Source of the DNA: Trametes villosa
Taxonomy: Eukaryota > Basidiomycota > Agaricomycetes > Polyporales > Polyporaceae
Reading direction: 5' to 3'
Length of the DNA: 64,000 nt
NCBI GenBank assembly: GCA_002964805.2
Contig: PUDQ02000001.1
Location: forward strand, 8,642,001-8,706,000
The notes under the pieces were generated by a model. The model had not been told where the DNA came from. It made no database searches and saw only the letters and a list, made by a program, of their open reading frames with translations. The position numbers and the translations under genes were made by a program. Of this stretch, positions 1 to 11,956 are shown in pieces (the stretch's first letter is position 1; every line of letters starts with the position of its first letter).

Positions 1-2489
1 TCGCCCATGATTCTCTGTCAACAGGTCATCAGCGCTTGGTCGACGGATGCAATGAACCAGATGGTCACTCACCGCCACCTCGGGATCGCGCATCGCCCGC
101 TGCAGGGTCTCCTCTTCGGACTCGCCCTGCTGCTGGCTGAGCAGAGCCTCCTGGCACTTCATCACCTGCTCCTGGATCTCCCGCGTGTGCTTCTTCTCCT
201 CGTCGACGTCCGCCGCGAGCTGCACGACCTCGATCGCCTTCAGGAAGTCGCGCATCGCGAACAGCACGTGGCTCTTGCGGATGTACGCCTTCACGAACTT
301 CGGGTCGACCTTGATCGCCTCGTCCGCGTCCTTCAGCGCCTCGGGCAGCGCCGCCAGCTTCGTGTACGCGTTCGCACGGTTGTTGTACCCGCGCGGGTCC
401 TTCGGGTCGCGCTTGATCGCCTCCGTGTACGCCTTCACCGCGCCCGCGTAGTCGCCCTTCTTGAACAGCGCGTTGCCCTCCTCGCGCGCCTCGGACGCCT
501 TCTCCGGGTCGATGTATGCGAGCCGCGCCTGCTCCGCCTGCTCGCGCTCCGCCGCCCGCAGCTTGTTCAGGATGTCGGGCGTGCGGTGCTCGGTGAGCGA
601 CTTGTTGAAGAACTTGATCGCGGTCAGCAGGTCGCCCTTGCGCTGGTGTGCCGACCCGATGCGGCCGTATGCCTTCGCGACGAGCTTGTAGTCTGCGCGG
701 AGCTGGATACGGAACGCGTCAGGACGGTTATGGTCGTCTAGAACACGGAAACCTACCTCGCGGCCCTGCTCGATGGCATTTTCGCATGTCTCTATGCACT
801 TGTCAAAGTCGCCCTTCTCAAAGTACGCAGCTACAGCCGCGCCGTCAGCGTACGATCCCTCGGGTGGCGCCACCAGCCTCACTCACCGGCAAGGTTGGTC
901 AGGAATGTGATGTCCTTCGGGTAGACATCCCACGCCTTCTGGAAGTGCACAATCGCGGTGTCAAGGTCGCGCGCCTTGTACGCCTCCGCGCCCTTCTTCT
1001 TCTCCGCCTCCGCCTCCTTCTTCGCCTCCGCGTCCTCCTCAGGCTCCGCCATCTCCACGTCCTCCTCCTTCGGCGCCTCCTCCTGCTTAGGCTGGGGCGG
1101 CGGTGGCGGCGGGGACGTCGACGAGCTCGCCGCAGGCGGGGGAGACGTCGCATCCGCGCGCTGCACGCCCGGAGGCAGCTCGTCCGAGCCCTCCTCGCGC
1201 GAGAAGCCCTGCATGTCGAGGCCCATGAGCGCGCCGAGGACGTCGATCATGCGCGGGTCGCCCTGCAGCGCGTTCTCCGCCATCTTCGGGTTCCTCTGGA
1301 ACGACTGCAGCTTCTGCACGAACGCGGGGTCCGCGAGGTGCTTCGCCGTGCGCGGGTTCGCGGCGAGCTTGGCGAAGACGTCGGGGCTGCCGAAGAGCTT
1401 GCCGAGGCTGAAGGCATCGGCGCCGTCGCCACGCTCGTCTGCCTCTGTTGTGCAATGGTTAGAACAATACGCACATAGGGAATCAAAGATGGGACAAGGA
1501 GCACTCTGGGTTCACTTCCAAGTTCCAGACGACACTCTGAACGGCTCAGCGTGACGGTTTGAAAAATCTGACGGCCTTTCCAACTCTCACTTATGGGGGC
1601 CCACCAAGATGGTGACAGTGAAAGTGCGCTATACTTAGGGCGAAGCCGAAGACAGCGGGGCGCGTCGGCGAGCCTTAAGCTTCCTCGGCCACAATCGAGA
1701 GCAGCTTATGTGGATGGAAGTGGAAGTGAGAAGTGGAACTGCTGATACGTTCCATGTCTTAGAGGTTTGGCTCGAGGAATAATATCATAGCCAGCGTAAC
1801 CCTTCCAAGCCGTAGCCCAACTCGCTGGCATACGGTTTAGCGCAAGCCCTTCGCATCGCCCCCGGCACATATTCTGAACGACCGCCATTTGGAAGAAGTG
1901 TCGCCAGGATGTCTGCGGATAGTAGAGCATATTTGCACGCGGTTATGACCCGTCCCACCACGGCTCAAACGCTCGCTCCAACTCGCGCAGAAATTGGTGC
2001 GTTTGTAGTGTGGCGCTTCGCGGTTATAACCGCGTAACAAATACGTTCTAGTCGCCCAATGATCGAGGGAGAGAAGGACTCACGTTTTGCGTCAACGACC
2101 TCCTTCAGGCCTTTGCGAAGTACTGGGCTATCTTCGATCTTCAAGCCGGTCTCGTACGCCTGGATGGCCTGTTCGTATCTCCTCTGTCCGTGCAGCGCAG
2201 CGCCCTTGCGCGCGTAGCCTTTCGCCCATGTCGGGTTCACCTTGATACACTGCCGCGCGCGCGTAAGCCTCGCAGTCTACAGCATCGCCAGATCGCGATC
2301 GCGTACCTGCTCCGCATCCTCGAGCGCGGCGTTCCACTCGCGCTTGCCCGCCTTCGCGGCACTGCGGTTGGACCAGAGCACGAAGTTGCTCGGGTCGATC
2401 TCGAGGGCCTGGGAGAAGAGCTCGATCGCCTTGTCGTAGTCTTTCGCCTGGAAGGCCTTGTTGCCCGCGTCCTTGAGCGCGTCGGCCAT
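1..2489 (-). CDS. STI1: Hsp70/Hsp90-organizing co-chaperone STI1 (HOP), 3' end cut by window edge
   Basis: Cytosolic TPR co-chaperone that bridges Hsp70 and Hsp90 for client transfer. The start at 2489 opens with MADALKDAGNKAFQAKDYDK, the first helix of TPR1. The TPR1 block ends near 2084. After a long intron (1445-2083, 639 bp) come the DP1 region (LGKLFGSPDVFAKL, NPKMAENALQGDPRM), an acidic Glu/Lys linker, the TPR2A block (ARDLDTAIVHFQKAWDVYP) and the TPR2B block (EEGNALFKKGDYAGAVKAY). The reading ends in RAMRDPEVA, then an intron, then RIMGD at the left edge, the start of the DP2 motif. Only the last few dozen residues are missing. A perfect four-unit heat-shock element lies about 125-140 bp upstream, which fits the known HSF control of this gene. 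Family assignment is very secure; exon ends were placed by hand. Confidence 0.96.
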
Positions 2490-4407
2490 GGATAGGGATA
2501 GGGTTATCTGAGCGTGGGGGTGGGTGTATGCGTCGTATGCGTCAATTCGGAGTCGATGGGGGCTGCAGGCCTGAGGGCGGACTTATATCATCGTTTGCGC
2601 GAGCGGATTGTACGAACCTTCGAGAACCTTCACTGCTAAACTGTCCTAATCCGGCCACTACTTCTGGCGTCTATCCAATCTCCTCAAGGATTCCACTTCG
2701 AGTCCCTGCTTCCAAATCCATCGTACAGTCAATCTGTACACTCACCGGTACCAGTAAGTACTCCTCTATATTGGCTGCGATATACCTGCTTACTTAGAAA
2801 AGAGGGTCCATCTCATTATTTCATTAGGGATCCGAGTTGTAGTACTCCTGTCAGTACTCTTCGGTGGAACGCCACAAGCGTAGATCTATTTCCTAGCTGC
2901 AATGTTCTGATGGCCTTTCATGCTGTAAACGGACGGTGTAGCTCTGTCATACTTGATTGTATTTTACGAGTTAGAACGTTGAGTGCGCCAAGCCGCTCCA
3001 ATTGCGGAAGGTACTTGACCGTATCTGGCATAGATGTATGACGTCTGGCCAGGAAAGCTCGGGGTCGACTGGGCCACCCCGAGCGTAGGAGATCCCCCTT
3101 GTGCCGTCGCCGCTTGACTTCAAACCTCCACATCCTCTATCTCCACAGCTTTACTGTTTTCTGAGTTTCTTGCCGTACTTCCACAGATGTGATTAAGGGC
3201 CAACGGTAATACTCGTCCTCGCCTAATAGACGATTCGCGACGCCGTGGGGAAGACGCATACAGCCATATACGCCACCAGGATATTCGGGGGAGTACGTGC
3301 GCATAGCGGTACTCGATTTTCCATGAAGCCTGTGCCGCAGAAGATTTCTCTGTCGCTGTCGGAATTATCGCCACTTGACGCGACCGTGAGGCACGGATCC
3401 TAGAGGATGCGCGGAAGATGTCAGCAACACGGTACCACAGTGGCACTACCCGGCCCTACCGTAACTGTGAGCGTGATCACCTAATTATTCGGCATGTCAG
3501 ATATACACCGGCCAGGGCATGCTGATCGGCTATGTTTCAGCAGCAGGTCATCATTCCTCAGGCCAGGCCAAGGTCCTTCCGGGAAGACTCCTTGCCGGTA
3601 AACAAACGCTGCGGGCGATACGCACCTTGACAGCGTCATCGTTGGTGCGCCAATCTGCCAGACGCGGTCGAGCGCACGGAGTTGGGGAGATGAAGAGCCA
3701 TGTTAGATGGCCGCCGGCTACTTATAATGGAGGTGGCACCAAGCCCGATCAAGGCGTCGGTATGATTTGCGGGGAGATCGAGGCCGGGGCCCCTAGTGCT
3801 GATAACCGTTTTCCCTTTCGATCTTGCTTGCAATCCCGCCACTCCGAGGACAACAACTTGTCTCTTGACCACAACCTCCTCCACACAGCTCCAATGTCGT
3901 CGTGTTCTCAGGCGGCACCCGGGGCTCTTCTGCGCTTGATGGCTTCCGACCCGTCCCTCGGTCCGTATTCAAATTCGGACAGCGAAGGCTGACGGAGGCT
4001 TTACCAAATGCGGCAGGGGCGCAGCCAAACGTGCCTGGGCTGAAGACGGGCGCGTCGGGGGGCGCGGTGGGAGTCGGCGGCGGTAGGGATTCGAGTATGG
4101 AGACGGGCGGCCAATGATGGCGCGCCGACGAGGGGCGGGACATGCGGGCGAGTGACAGTGGCTTGCAGATGTCAGGTATAGGCAGAGGGCTTTCCCAATG
4201 GAGGTGAGGCGCCTGCATGTCCAGACGCTCTCTTAGGCTCGCTCGCCGTCGATTGCCGCGCCCATCTCGCTCCCCGTCGTCGCCGTCCGACAAACTGCAC
4301 CCCTTCAAACCGCACGCCCACCTTCTCCCCCGCAACCCCGGCGTCTTCGTCCACCATTTGCCATCGAAGAACCCCCCGGAAGTCGCCCGCCGCGGCCGGT
4401 CGTGAAG
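2490..4407. other. Divergent intergenic region between STI1 and the Zn2Cys6 regulator
   Basis: About 1.9 kb. The left third holds the STI1 promoter with the heat-shock element. The rest is presumably the promoter and 5' leader of the transcription factor. Open frames on either strand here (for example 3793-4857 minus, 3120-3446 minus) have no recognisable protein and no exon-like composition. No other gene supported. Confidence 0.6.
2614..2631 (-). promoter_or_regulatory. Perfect four-unit heat-shock element upstream of STI1
   Basis: The bases GAAccTTCgaGAAccTTC form four alternating nGAAn units with exact 5-bp spacing, 125 to 142 bp upstream of the STI1 start codon. A TATA-like ATATAAG (minus strand) sits at about 2582-2588 between the element and the start. 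HSF1 trimers bind three or more such units. Because STI1 is a classical HSF target, the site probably drives heat induction of STI1. The element is palindromic, so strand is nominal. Confidence 0.85.
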
Positions 4408-7400
4408 ATGCCTGCAACGCAATCCGGAAATACCAATGGGCACCTGCCCACGGGTTCGGCACCAGCCCCTGCACCGGCGACGAGAACGAAGCAGGTTCGT
4501 GTGCGCTCTCCCAGCGGGAGCGGTACGAACGAAGGCAACGACGGTTCGTCCGCGGATGCGCGCCCACCCCCGAAAAGGGCGCGCAAGGCAATCAACTGTG
4601 AGCCGTGCAGGAACAGCAAGCTCAAGTGCGATAGGTACGTCTTCTCGCATTCTCGCGTTCTTGCGCCCGTTCTGCGCCTCTTCGCCGCGCCTTCCCGCTG
4701 CGGGGCTCGCCCAGGGCGGCCCTCCCTCCTCGGAAATCCGCTTGGCTGACTTCATCTCCTCGCGGTCCTCGGCTTTCCAGGAATCGCCCATGTTCCTCCT
4801 GCGTCCTAAGAGGTGCGTCTTCACCAACGTCCTTCGTCCAACTCTCCCCACCAACACTTGTCCGTACCCGTCGCAGGCACGACGGCCCTTTGCTACCAGG
4901 GACAGGATGCCTCTGACCCCGCATTCCGCGGAGCAGTCGACCCTCAGTGAGTCCTTAACATCATGTTCCGCAGATCCAACCTAATCGGCACTTCTTGACC
5001 GCATCAGGCGTGCACCGCTCGACCCTGCAGTCGAGTTCTCGCGCATCCGACAATCGCTGGCCTTACTCGAGTCTCATGTCTACCAGCAGCCCGTACCGCG
5101 GCCCGCGCTTCATGGCTATATACCCGAACCGCTTAGGCGCTCGTCGCTTCATTCATCACACAGCCTCTATGACAGGCAGAGTCCCGACATCGACGGGACC
5201 CCTCCGGTGAAGGAGAAGACCGAGGATGTGGATATGACAAGTACGCCGGGTATGCTTGGCCGCCAGGCGTCCGGTGGTCTATATGCAGGGCCTACGAGCG
5301 CGGCCTCGCATCTCATCTCCGTAAGCCCCCTTCCATATAGGTGTGCATCCTATTTAACGCCTCCTCGTGACAACAGGTATCGGACCGCGATGATTCGGAC
5401 CACAACGATAGGCCGTCGTCTCCCGCGACCCCGCCACCGCCCTCCCGCGCCTCCCTAGATGGAGGGGAGACCGTGGGCGTGACCTCCGGGTCGAGCGGCG
5501 TCTGGGACCACGACCTCATCACCGCCCTCCCGCCGGTGCCCATTATCGATGGGCTCATTCAGTACTACTTCGAGTATTGCAACTGGATCTACCGCCATGT
5601 GAATGAGCCATGGCTGACCCTCGCTTGGGACCGATACAAGAACGGCAAGCACGGCGATCGTATAGCTCTCGCCACGATATGCATCCTCATCGCCCTCGCC
5701 GCTCGCTACCTCCCTCCACGCCATGCCCTCCTGCAGGGTATGACCGAGTCACCAGAAGAGCTCGGGAACAAATGCTATGGGATCATGCGAGAGACCCTGC
5801 AGCGGTACCGTGCCGATGCGGCTAGCCCTGGCCGATCCTACTCGCTCGAGCTCGTCGAGCTGCTCTTGGTGCGTTGTCACTACCTCACCTTCGCCAAGGA
5901 GGATCCGGAGGAGACATGGAGTGTCCGCGGGGAGCTGGTGACGATCGGGACGGCCATGGGCCTACACCGCGACCCAGGTTCGACGAGGTTCGACAGAAGC
6001 GTGGCAGAGCGGCGACGATGGGCGTGGTGGCACATTATCCTCCTCGAGCGATGGCAGGCGTTCATGTTCGGACGGCCGCTCGCAATCGCATCCCACCATT
6101 TTAACACCCAGCTCCCCACCTACTGCGACCCGGCGATCGACAAGACCGGGCGGTTGTATCTGCCCAACATCGCGCTATTCCGCCTGGCGTATATCCTCGG
6201 CGACATCATGGACGACGCGGTGTCGTTCCGCACCGTGCCCTATTCTTCGGTGCAAGAAAAGGACAAGGTGCTTACGGATTGGTACGACTCCCTCCCACAC
6301 GAGCTCGACTTGGACGAGTTCCGCATCGCACGCAGCCTGGCGAGCCCGATCACGGCCGTGCGCCGGGTGGGCGTGCAGAGTGTCATCATCCGGACGGCGT
6401 ACCACCACATCCGCTTTACGTTGCACCGCCCATACGCGAAGGTCCCCGAGAGCCTCGAGATCGCTGTTAGTGCGGCGTCGCAGCTAATCGCGCTCGTCGG
6501 GCAGACGCGCCCCGACTTCCTCTCGAACTCCGCGCTCGCGGTGCCCGGGCACATGAACTGGGGCCCCTTCCACGTCTTCTCCGCAGCGATGTTCTTCTCC
6601 TTCCAGCTCATCACGAAGCCGGACCAGCCCGCGGCGAGCCTCTTCCGCGAGAATATCCGCAAGTCGCTCGCGTCGCTCGAGCAGAGCCGGTGGATGCCCG
6701 TCGCGGACAAGGCCTTGACGATCCTGCAGGCGCTGGCGCCGCTGTACTCGGACGAACTGCTCGAGCTTGGGCGAGACGAGCGCGAGCGCAAGAAGGCGCA
6801 GGTGCTCAGCCTCGTGCGCACGCTCGCGTTCCCGTACCAGGACGCGCCGTACTCGCGCTCCGCGGACTCCCCGGGCTACAACCTCTACCAGCCGGGGCGC
6901 GGCGGCGCCGCTGGCCCTAGCACTGCTACCCAGGCCGCCCAGGCGGTCTACCAGAACCATAGCCAGTCGCATGCGGATGCGATGCATCCGCACCAACAAC
7001 CACAGCAGCATCAAGGCCACCAGCCCATACTGCACGGGCACGATGTGCCTTCTACCCAGCCCCCTATCTCCGCTACGCGCTGGACGTCGCAGCCTCAGTC
7101 TCAACCGCAACCACAAGCCGACCTCTCCGTAGCTGCTCAGCAGCACTACGCCCCCCACCAGCCCCAACATCAGGCAGTCTACGCACACCGCCCGTCGATC
7201 AGCGCCCTCCCTGCGTCGCAGCCCCAGTCGCAGCCGCACCACCCCGGTGGGCACACGCACCAGTACTCGCCCACGAACGGCGTGCTCCCGGCCGGCCAGC
7301 AGGCGTTTCCGATGGCGCGCTACTCCGCGCCGGCGCAGCAGCAGCAGCAGCACCCGCAGGTCGAGGGCGTGCAGCAGCAGCAGCCGCTGCAGCAACACCA

Positions 7401-7596
7401 CCACCACCCGCAGATGTTCCGCGACGCGGGCGGCCTGGGCGCGGGGCACGAGCTCGCGTACGTGCACCCCGCGGACGAGAGCTCGATGTGGGGCGCGTCG
7501 ATCGGGTTCGCGCTCTCGGAGTGGAACTCGTTCGTGGACGTGATGCAGCGCCCGGACAGCTTCGCGGCCGCGATGGTGCCCGGCCCGACGCACTGA
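4408..7596 (+). CDS. Zn2Cys6 fungal transcription factor with fungal-specific middle domain and Gln/His-rich C-terminus
   Basis: Nuclear binuclear-zinc-cluster regulator. The start at 4408 (MPATQSGN; an in-frame ATG at 4402 is an alternative) leads to a basic stretch and the cluster CEPCRNSKLKCDR, interrupted by an intron at 4635, then NRPCSSCVLRGTTALCYQ after a second short intron. Spacing is C-x2-C-x6-C-x5-C-x2-C-x8-C. A leucine-containing linker (RIRQSLALLESHV) follows. The long last exon from about 5377 carries the fungal-specific transcription factor domain (IQYYFEYCNWIYRHVNEP, GTAMGLHRDPG, RRRWAWWHIILLERWQAF). The last 250 residues are rich in Gln, His and Pro with short poly-Q and poly-H runs, a likely activation region. 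About 900 residues. Target genes cannot be told. It converges with hexokinase 0.84 kb downstream. Confidence 0.92.
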
Positions 7597-8434
7597 GTGC
7601 GATTGCGGATGCCCGGCCTTGCGGACGTTTCTTGTGGGCGAACGGTTGCGCTCCGGCGTGAGGTGGCGGTTCGGACGGAAGGAGGATGGAAGAGGCTGGA
7701 CAGGTTTTCGAATCCTATCGACACTCCCCCTATGACCCCCCTCCCTCCAGGTTCTACGGTCAGTACTCAAGCCTCAGGTTATGTGCCGCCCGCTGCGACA
7801 CGCTTGCTCCCGTTTTTGTAGCTCTTCTTGGTGTTCTGTTCTGTGCGTGCTCTGACATCTAGTCGTTCGTTATCCATAGCTGCTTTCATCTCTGCCGCCC
7901 TGCTAGGTGTAATATGTACAGCATCATTGCGCATCGTGTCTCGTCCCATGTTTCCTGGATCTACAGCGTAGTGCACATCGGCCTGGAATCTGTGTATATA
8001 TTTCGGATGTATCGTCTCGGTCTCATTATGCATGGTGGATTTCTTGGAGCCTCACGGAGTACCGCTGAACGACTTCGAAGAAGCGCTGGAGTACTTCACG
8101 ATTCATGGCTTTCCCTAGGAGGATCAGGATGTCCTACGCAAGCTCAAGCGATCACACCAGACATGAATGAGCAGGGAAAACCAGGATCTTTTCTACACTC
8201 TACGTACGACACGGATTTGTCAATAGTCCATGTGGTATGCCAACGGCCGCGGTAGTACATGCGCCCCGCCCGCCCGACCCGACCCCGCGACGGAGCAGCA
8301 CTGGTCGCGGGCTCTACAAACGTTACACACACAGCGGGAGAAACAGTATGGGATAGTATACCTAAGATACACGTGCGATGTCGTCTTCTTTTCCTCGTCC
8401 CCGTTCGGTCTAGATTATTGTTACACGGGCCGGC
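7597..8434. other. Convergent 3' region between the regulator and hexokinase
   Basis: About 0.84 kb between two stop codons. It is lower in GC than the flanking exons, as expected of paired 3' UTRs. No gene, RNA or repeat recognised. Confidence 0.6.
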
Positions 8435-11051
8435 CTAGTGGCCTTGCTTGGTCGCCTGGAGCGCGCACAGAGCAGCTGGAGAGGTAGAGGAAGAGGTGAG
8501 TGAAGGGAGTTCGAGGAGAGCGTGGACTTCGTCGTACCTCCGACACCGCTACCGTCCTTTGCGAGGCCGATGTCGACCTTCTTCTCGACCTCCTCACCGA
8601 CGAGCTCCCGTAGTGACTCGCGCAGGCGCGCGTTGAAGTTGGGATAGTGCTGGATGAGACTGGAGGAAGACAGTCAGCACTAGACATCCTCTCAAATATG
8701 TTGGCATGCTACTCACCTGCCATCGACGCCGACAGAAATCCTTGCCTCATCGGTCGCGTACCCGCCGCCGAGCTTCGCGCGCTCCGTCTGCACGAGCGTC
8801 GCCGCGACAGCGCATCCGCTCAAGCGCGCAGCGCGGTTCGCAACGAGCGACGACGCCCAGCGGACGACCGCCGCGTCGCGGAGCGACACGTTCTCCGCGT
8901 CGATCGCGAGGCGCTGGACGATGATGCCGCGGATGCGCTCCAGGCGCGCGGTGTCCTCCGGCCCGAGCGCGTCGACGTCCGTGAAGTGCGCGGACTGCCA
9001 GTCCGCGACCTGCGCGGCCGCGTCGACGGCGGCCGCGACGCCGTTCGCGAGCGTCTCCGCCGCCTGCAGCTCCACCTTCGAGTCGGTGCTGATGGGCACG
9101 GCGGGGACGCGCCCGGCCTCCCACGCCTCCTCGACCTCGGACATGACGGCGGTGTCGAGGCCGTAGTGGGTGTTGAGGATCTTGCTCGAGCGGCCGTTGA
9201 AGAGCAGGGGCTTCGGCGCGGCGTCGACGAGGGAGAGGAGGACGTTGCGGGTGATCTCTCCGAGGTACATCCCGGAGATGAACTTCTCGAAGGCTTGGAG
9301 ACGGGGGTTGATCGATTCGCGATCGACCTTGTTGTCGTAGGCAGTAGTGGGCAGTATTGTCCGCTACGGAGACAAGCGTTAACCTCCAGATTGGGATGCG
9401 CTGTTCGTTAGAGGCACTCACAGTGTTGTTGAATGCTCCCCACTCGGTGTTTACTACCATGTCACCGCCCTTCTGTCGTGCTGGAGAATCGCCCAACTTC
9501 TTGATGTTCTCAACACGCTCAACGTATGCACCGTTTGTACCAGTGCCGAATATACTACCTATACGACGGCATCGATGTTAGCATTCGTCGATGAATACGA
9601 AAATCATTACTCACCGAGCACGCAGCCGCCGCTCGTGTATGCACGCGAAAGCAAAGCCCCAACGGTCTACGAATCTCGATCAGGATGTGTATCCTTAGGA
9701 CTAAGAATATGTTACTCACATCGTTTACTAGCGCAACACAGCGTACGTGCAAATGTTTCCTGTCGAAGGCGTCTTGGAGAAGTTGTACAACGTCGTTCCC
9801 GATAGCATTCTTTGCGGAGAAGCCCTTCGTCCATGTGAGGATCTTTCCTCGGTTAAGAGCGGTTTGCTCGACGGGGAAACTGAAGGTGAGGCCGAGGGGG
9901 ACGGCGGTTTCTGGGGGGAGGTCGTTCAGAGAGGGGGATGCGAAGGGGTTGGCCGGTTCCGTAGGGCTGGCGGGTACGGCGGAAGCGAACTCGGTCAGGA
10001 AAGCATCTACGGAGTCGGCAAGGTAATCTGCAGCAGAGCAGGTGAGTTGTGCTCGATAAAGACCGCAAAAACACACTCACCGAAGAGAGTGGTAGCCTCT
10101 CCCGTTTTGAGCGCCTCGGAGACTTTGTATTTCTGCTGCCGGAGGACAAACTCATGGTTTCCAAGCAGCTCGACTTCACATACACGGCTGACTAGAATTC
10201 AGAAGGGCACGGATGTATATAATTGATCGCACTTACAGGTTAGTTCCTCCGAGGTCGAGGGCGAGGAATGTGCTAAGGCCAGGGCGTCAGTCTGCGATTC
10301 CAAAAGCGATTCGCGATGAAAATGATTGAAGAGAGAAGCCCATTTCGGACATTCGGCTGCAATGACGTCGTGCCTGGTTCTGCAGAACAGCGGCCGTAGC
10401 GAGTCGCATCGCGGTCCTGTGACATCACACGATCGAGAAAGCAAAACCTGCGCGCACATCAGGGACGCGCATCACCCAGCGCGCGGCCGGGATCCCCTGC
10501 GGATGGCGACGAGCGCAATCCCGATGAGCAGCGGCCGCGAAGACGGCCAATCGATCGCTCGTTACGCCGAAACGCGCAAGATCTCGGTGAAAAGATGCGT
10601 CGAAGCGCATCGGCTTTCCATACTGAGCACGACGATACCGGTTCCCACTCCGGGTGCGCCAAGATCGTGGGCCGACGCTGCTTCGCAGAGACGAGCGTTG
10701 CGGCGATGGAGACGACGAGCGTCGGCCGAGATAGCGGGCAGAGCGCGGAGGGGGCACGAGGGAAAGCCATGGACACTCACCCAGTTTCCGTCCCGTCTGG
10801 CACACCGGTCACGAAGGTCGGACTGCGGGGCACGCGAGGGTCAGACCGCACGTATATTAGGAGCACGGCCGGGCGTACATCATGGCCATCGGGTGGTTGT
10901 ACTCGCCCAGGCCGAGCTTGAAGTCCTCGAGGAACTGGGCGGTGATGCGGATGAGATCATCCTTGGTGAGGCGGAACTGGCCCTCGATGTCGTCGAGGAC
11001 GCGGCGGGCGGCGTCGGGCGCGGGCGCGTAGAGCGCGGAGGTGGGGGGCAT
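8435..11051 (-). CDS. Hexokinase
   Basis: Cytosolic ATP:hexose 6-phosphotransferase, first step of glycolysis. Start at 11051 ([20 protein letters not shown]). Exon 1 ends in MAM, followed by a tiny 42-bp exon (10781-10822, [14 protein letters not shown]), a 508-bp intron (10273-10780), then [12 protein letters not shown] with the phosphate-1 motif. Later exons give the sugar-binding segment [20 protein letters not shown], the phosphate-2 region [30 protein letters not shown], and [20 protein letters not shown]. The last exon restores the usual fungal end [14 protein letters not shown] plus GH and stop at 8435, after a 60-bp intron. About 500 residues, normal for the family. Whether it is the catalytic or the glucose-sensing type (HXK1/HXK2-like) cannot be decided here. 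Confidence 0.96.
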
Positions 11052-11956
11052 GGCGAGCACGGCGTCGGGAGGAGGTGGACGAGGAGGAAGAGCAGCGGTT
11101 GGGTGCGGACGCCGAGAAAGTTGGATGGGCTCGCTCGCCCATCGAGCCTTATGACATAGTGTCTGGGCCACGTGCCCCGCCCTCCGATCTGCTCGCCTGC
11201 CATTCTGGGCGGATAACACCTGCGAATCGCCCCCTGGGGCCCCTCCCCGCCCCCGCCGTCCGCCTCTTCCCCTCGCCTGGCCGCTCTTCCATCCCCCGCG
11301 TCGGAGCTGGAGTGGACCTAGCCTACGTGTAAACAGATCTCTGGTCCTCTCTCTAAGCCGGAAGGCTCATCGCGACTACTCAACGCCCGAAGTCGGGAGC
11401 GGTCGAGATTGTTTCCAAACTTCGGGTACATGTGTTACCCCCTGCAGCGTTGCATCGCAGAGCGGCCCCGAGCTACCTAGCGGGCGGCGACAAGCGCAGT
11501 CGTCGATGTATCGTGCAGCTCGGTGCCGGGGGTGTACGAAGGACTTTAAACCAAGTTCTGCTCGTTTTATGGCGGGAAGTCAGAGAAGCAGGACGGGCGC
11601 TTCTATCTCTGCCGCCACATCCAGACCGCATGTGCGATGTGGACCACATACGCCCAGGCGTACCCTTTGTTTCTCCTGGTATTGAGCGTTCTATGTATTA
11701 GTCTGCCTGTGTCCCCTTGGAAAATATAACCAGCGTGTGTGTGCTCCGCGGATGTCTACCATAGTGCACCCTCACCCTACAAGTCGGGCCGCATTAGCGC
11801 CGAAGGGCATCGGCCGTTTCCGGCGACGGTTCGGGCAGCACGACGCAGCGGCTCGGTGTCGACCTCCACGAATCACCACTCATTTTCTGTACGTCCCGCC
11901 GCCCGCCCTCTCTCCCCCTGCGTGCGCCCCGAACTCACCGCCCGCACCAGCTCGAA
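11052..11956. other. Divergent promoter region of hexokinase and ATP synthase subunit d
   Basis: About 0.9 kb between two oppositely oriented start codons, so it must hold both promoters. No TATA box, repeat or extra gene could be defended. Confidence 0.6.

Noticed and set aside
3793..4857. 354-codon open frame on the minus strand
   Set aside because: Overlaps the regulator's first exons antisense and shows low-complexity Arg/Gly/Pro composition.
6484..7770. 428-codon open frame on the minus strand
   Set aside because: Antisense to the GC-rich 3' half of the Zn2Cys6 regulator; Arg/Leu/Val-rich shadow composition, no domain.
10326..11159. Plus-strand open frame of 277 codons across the hexokinase start region
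   Set aside because: Antisense to hexokinase exons 1-2 and its long intron; no homology, Arg-rich.
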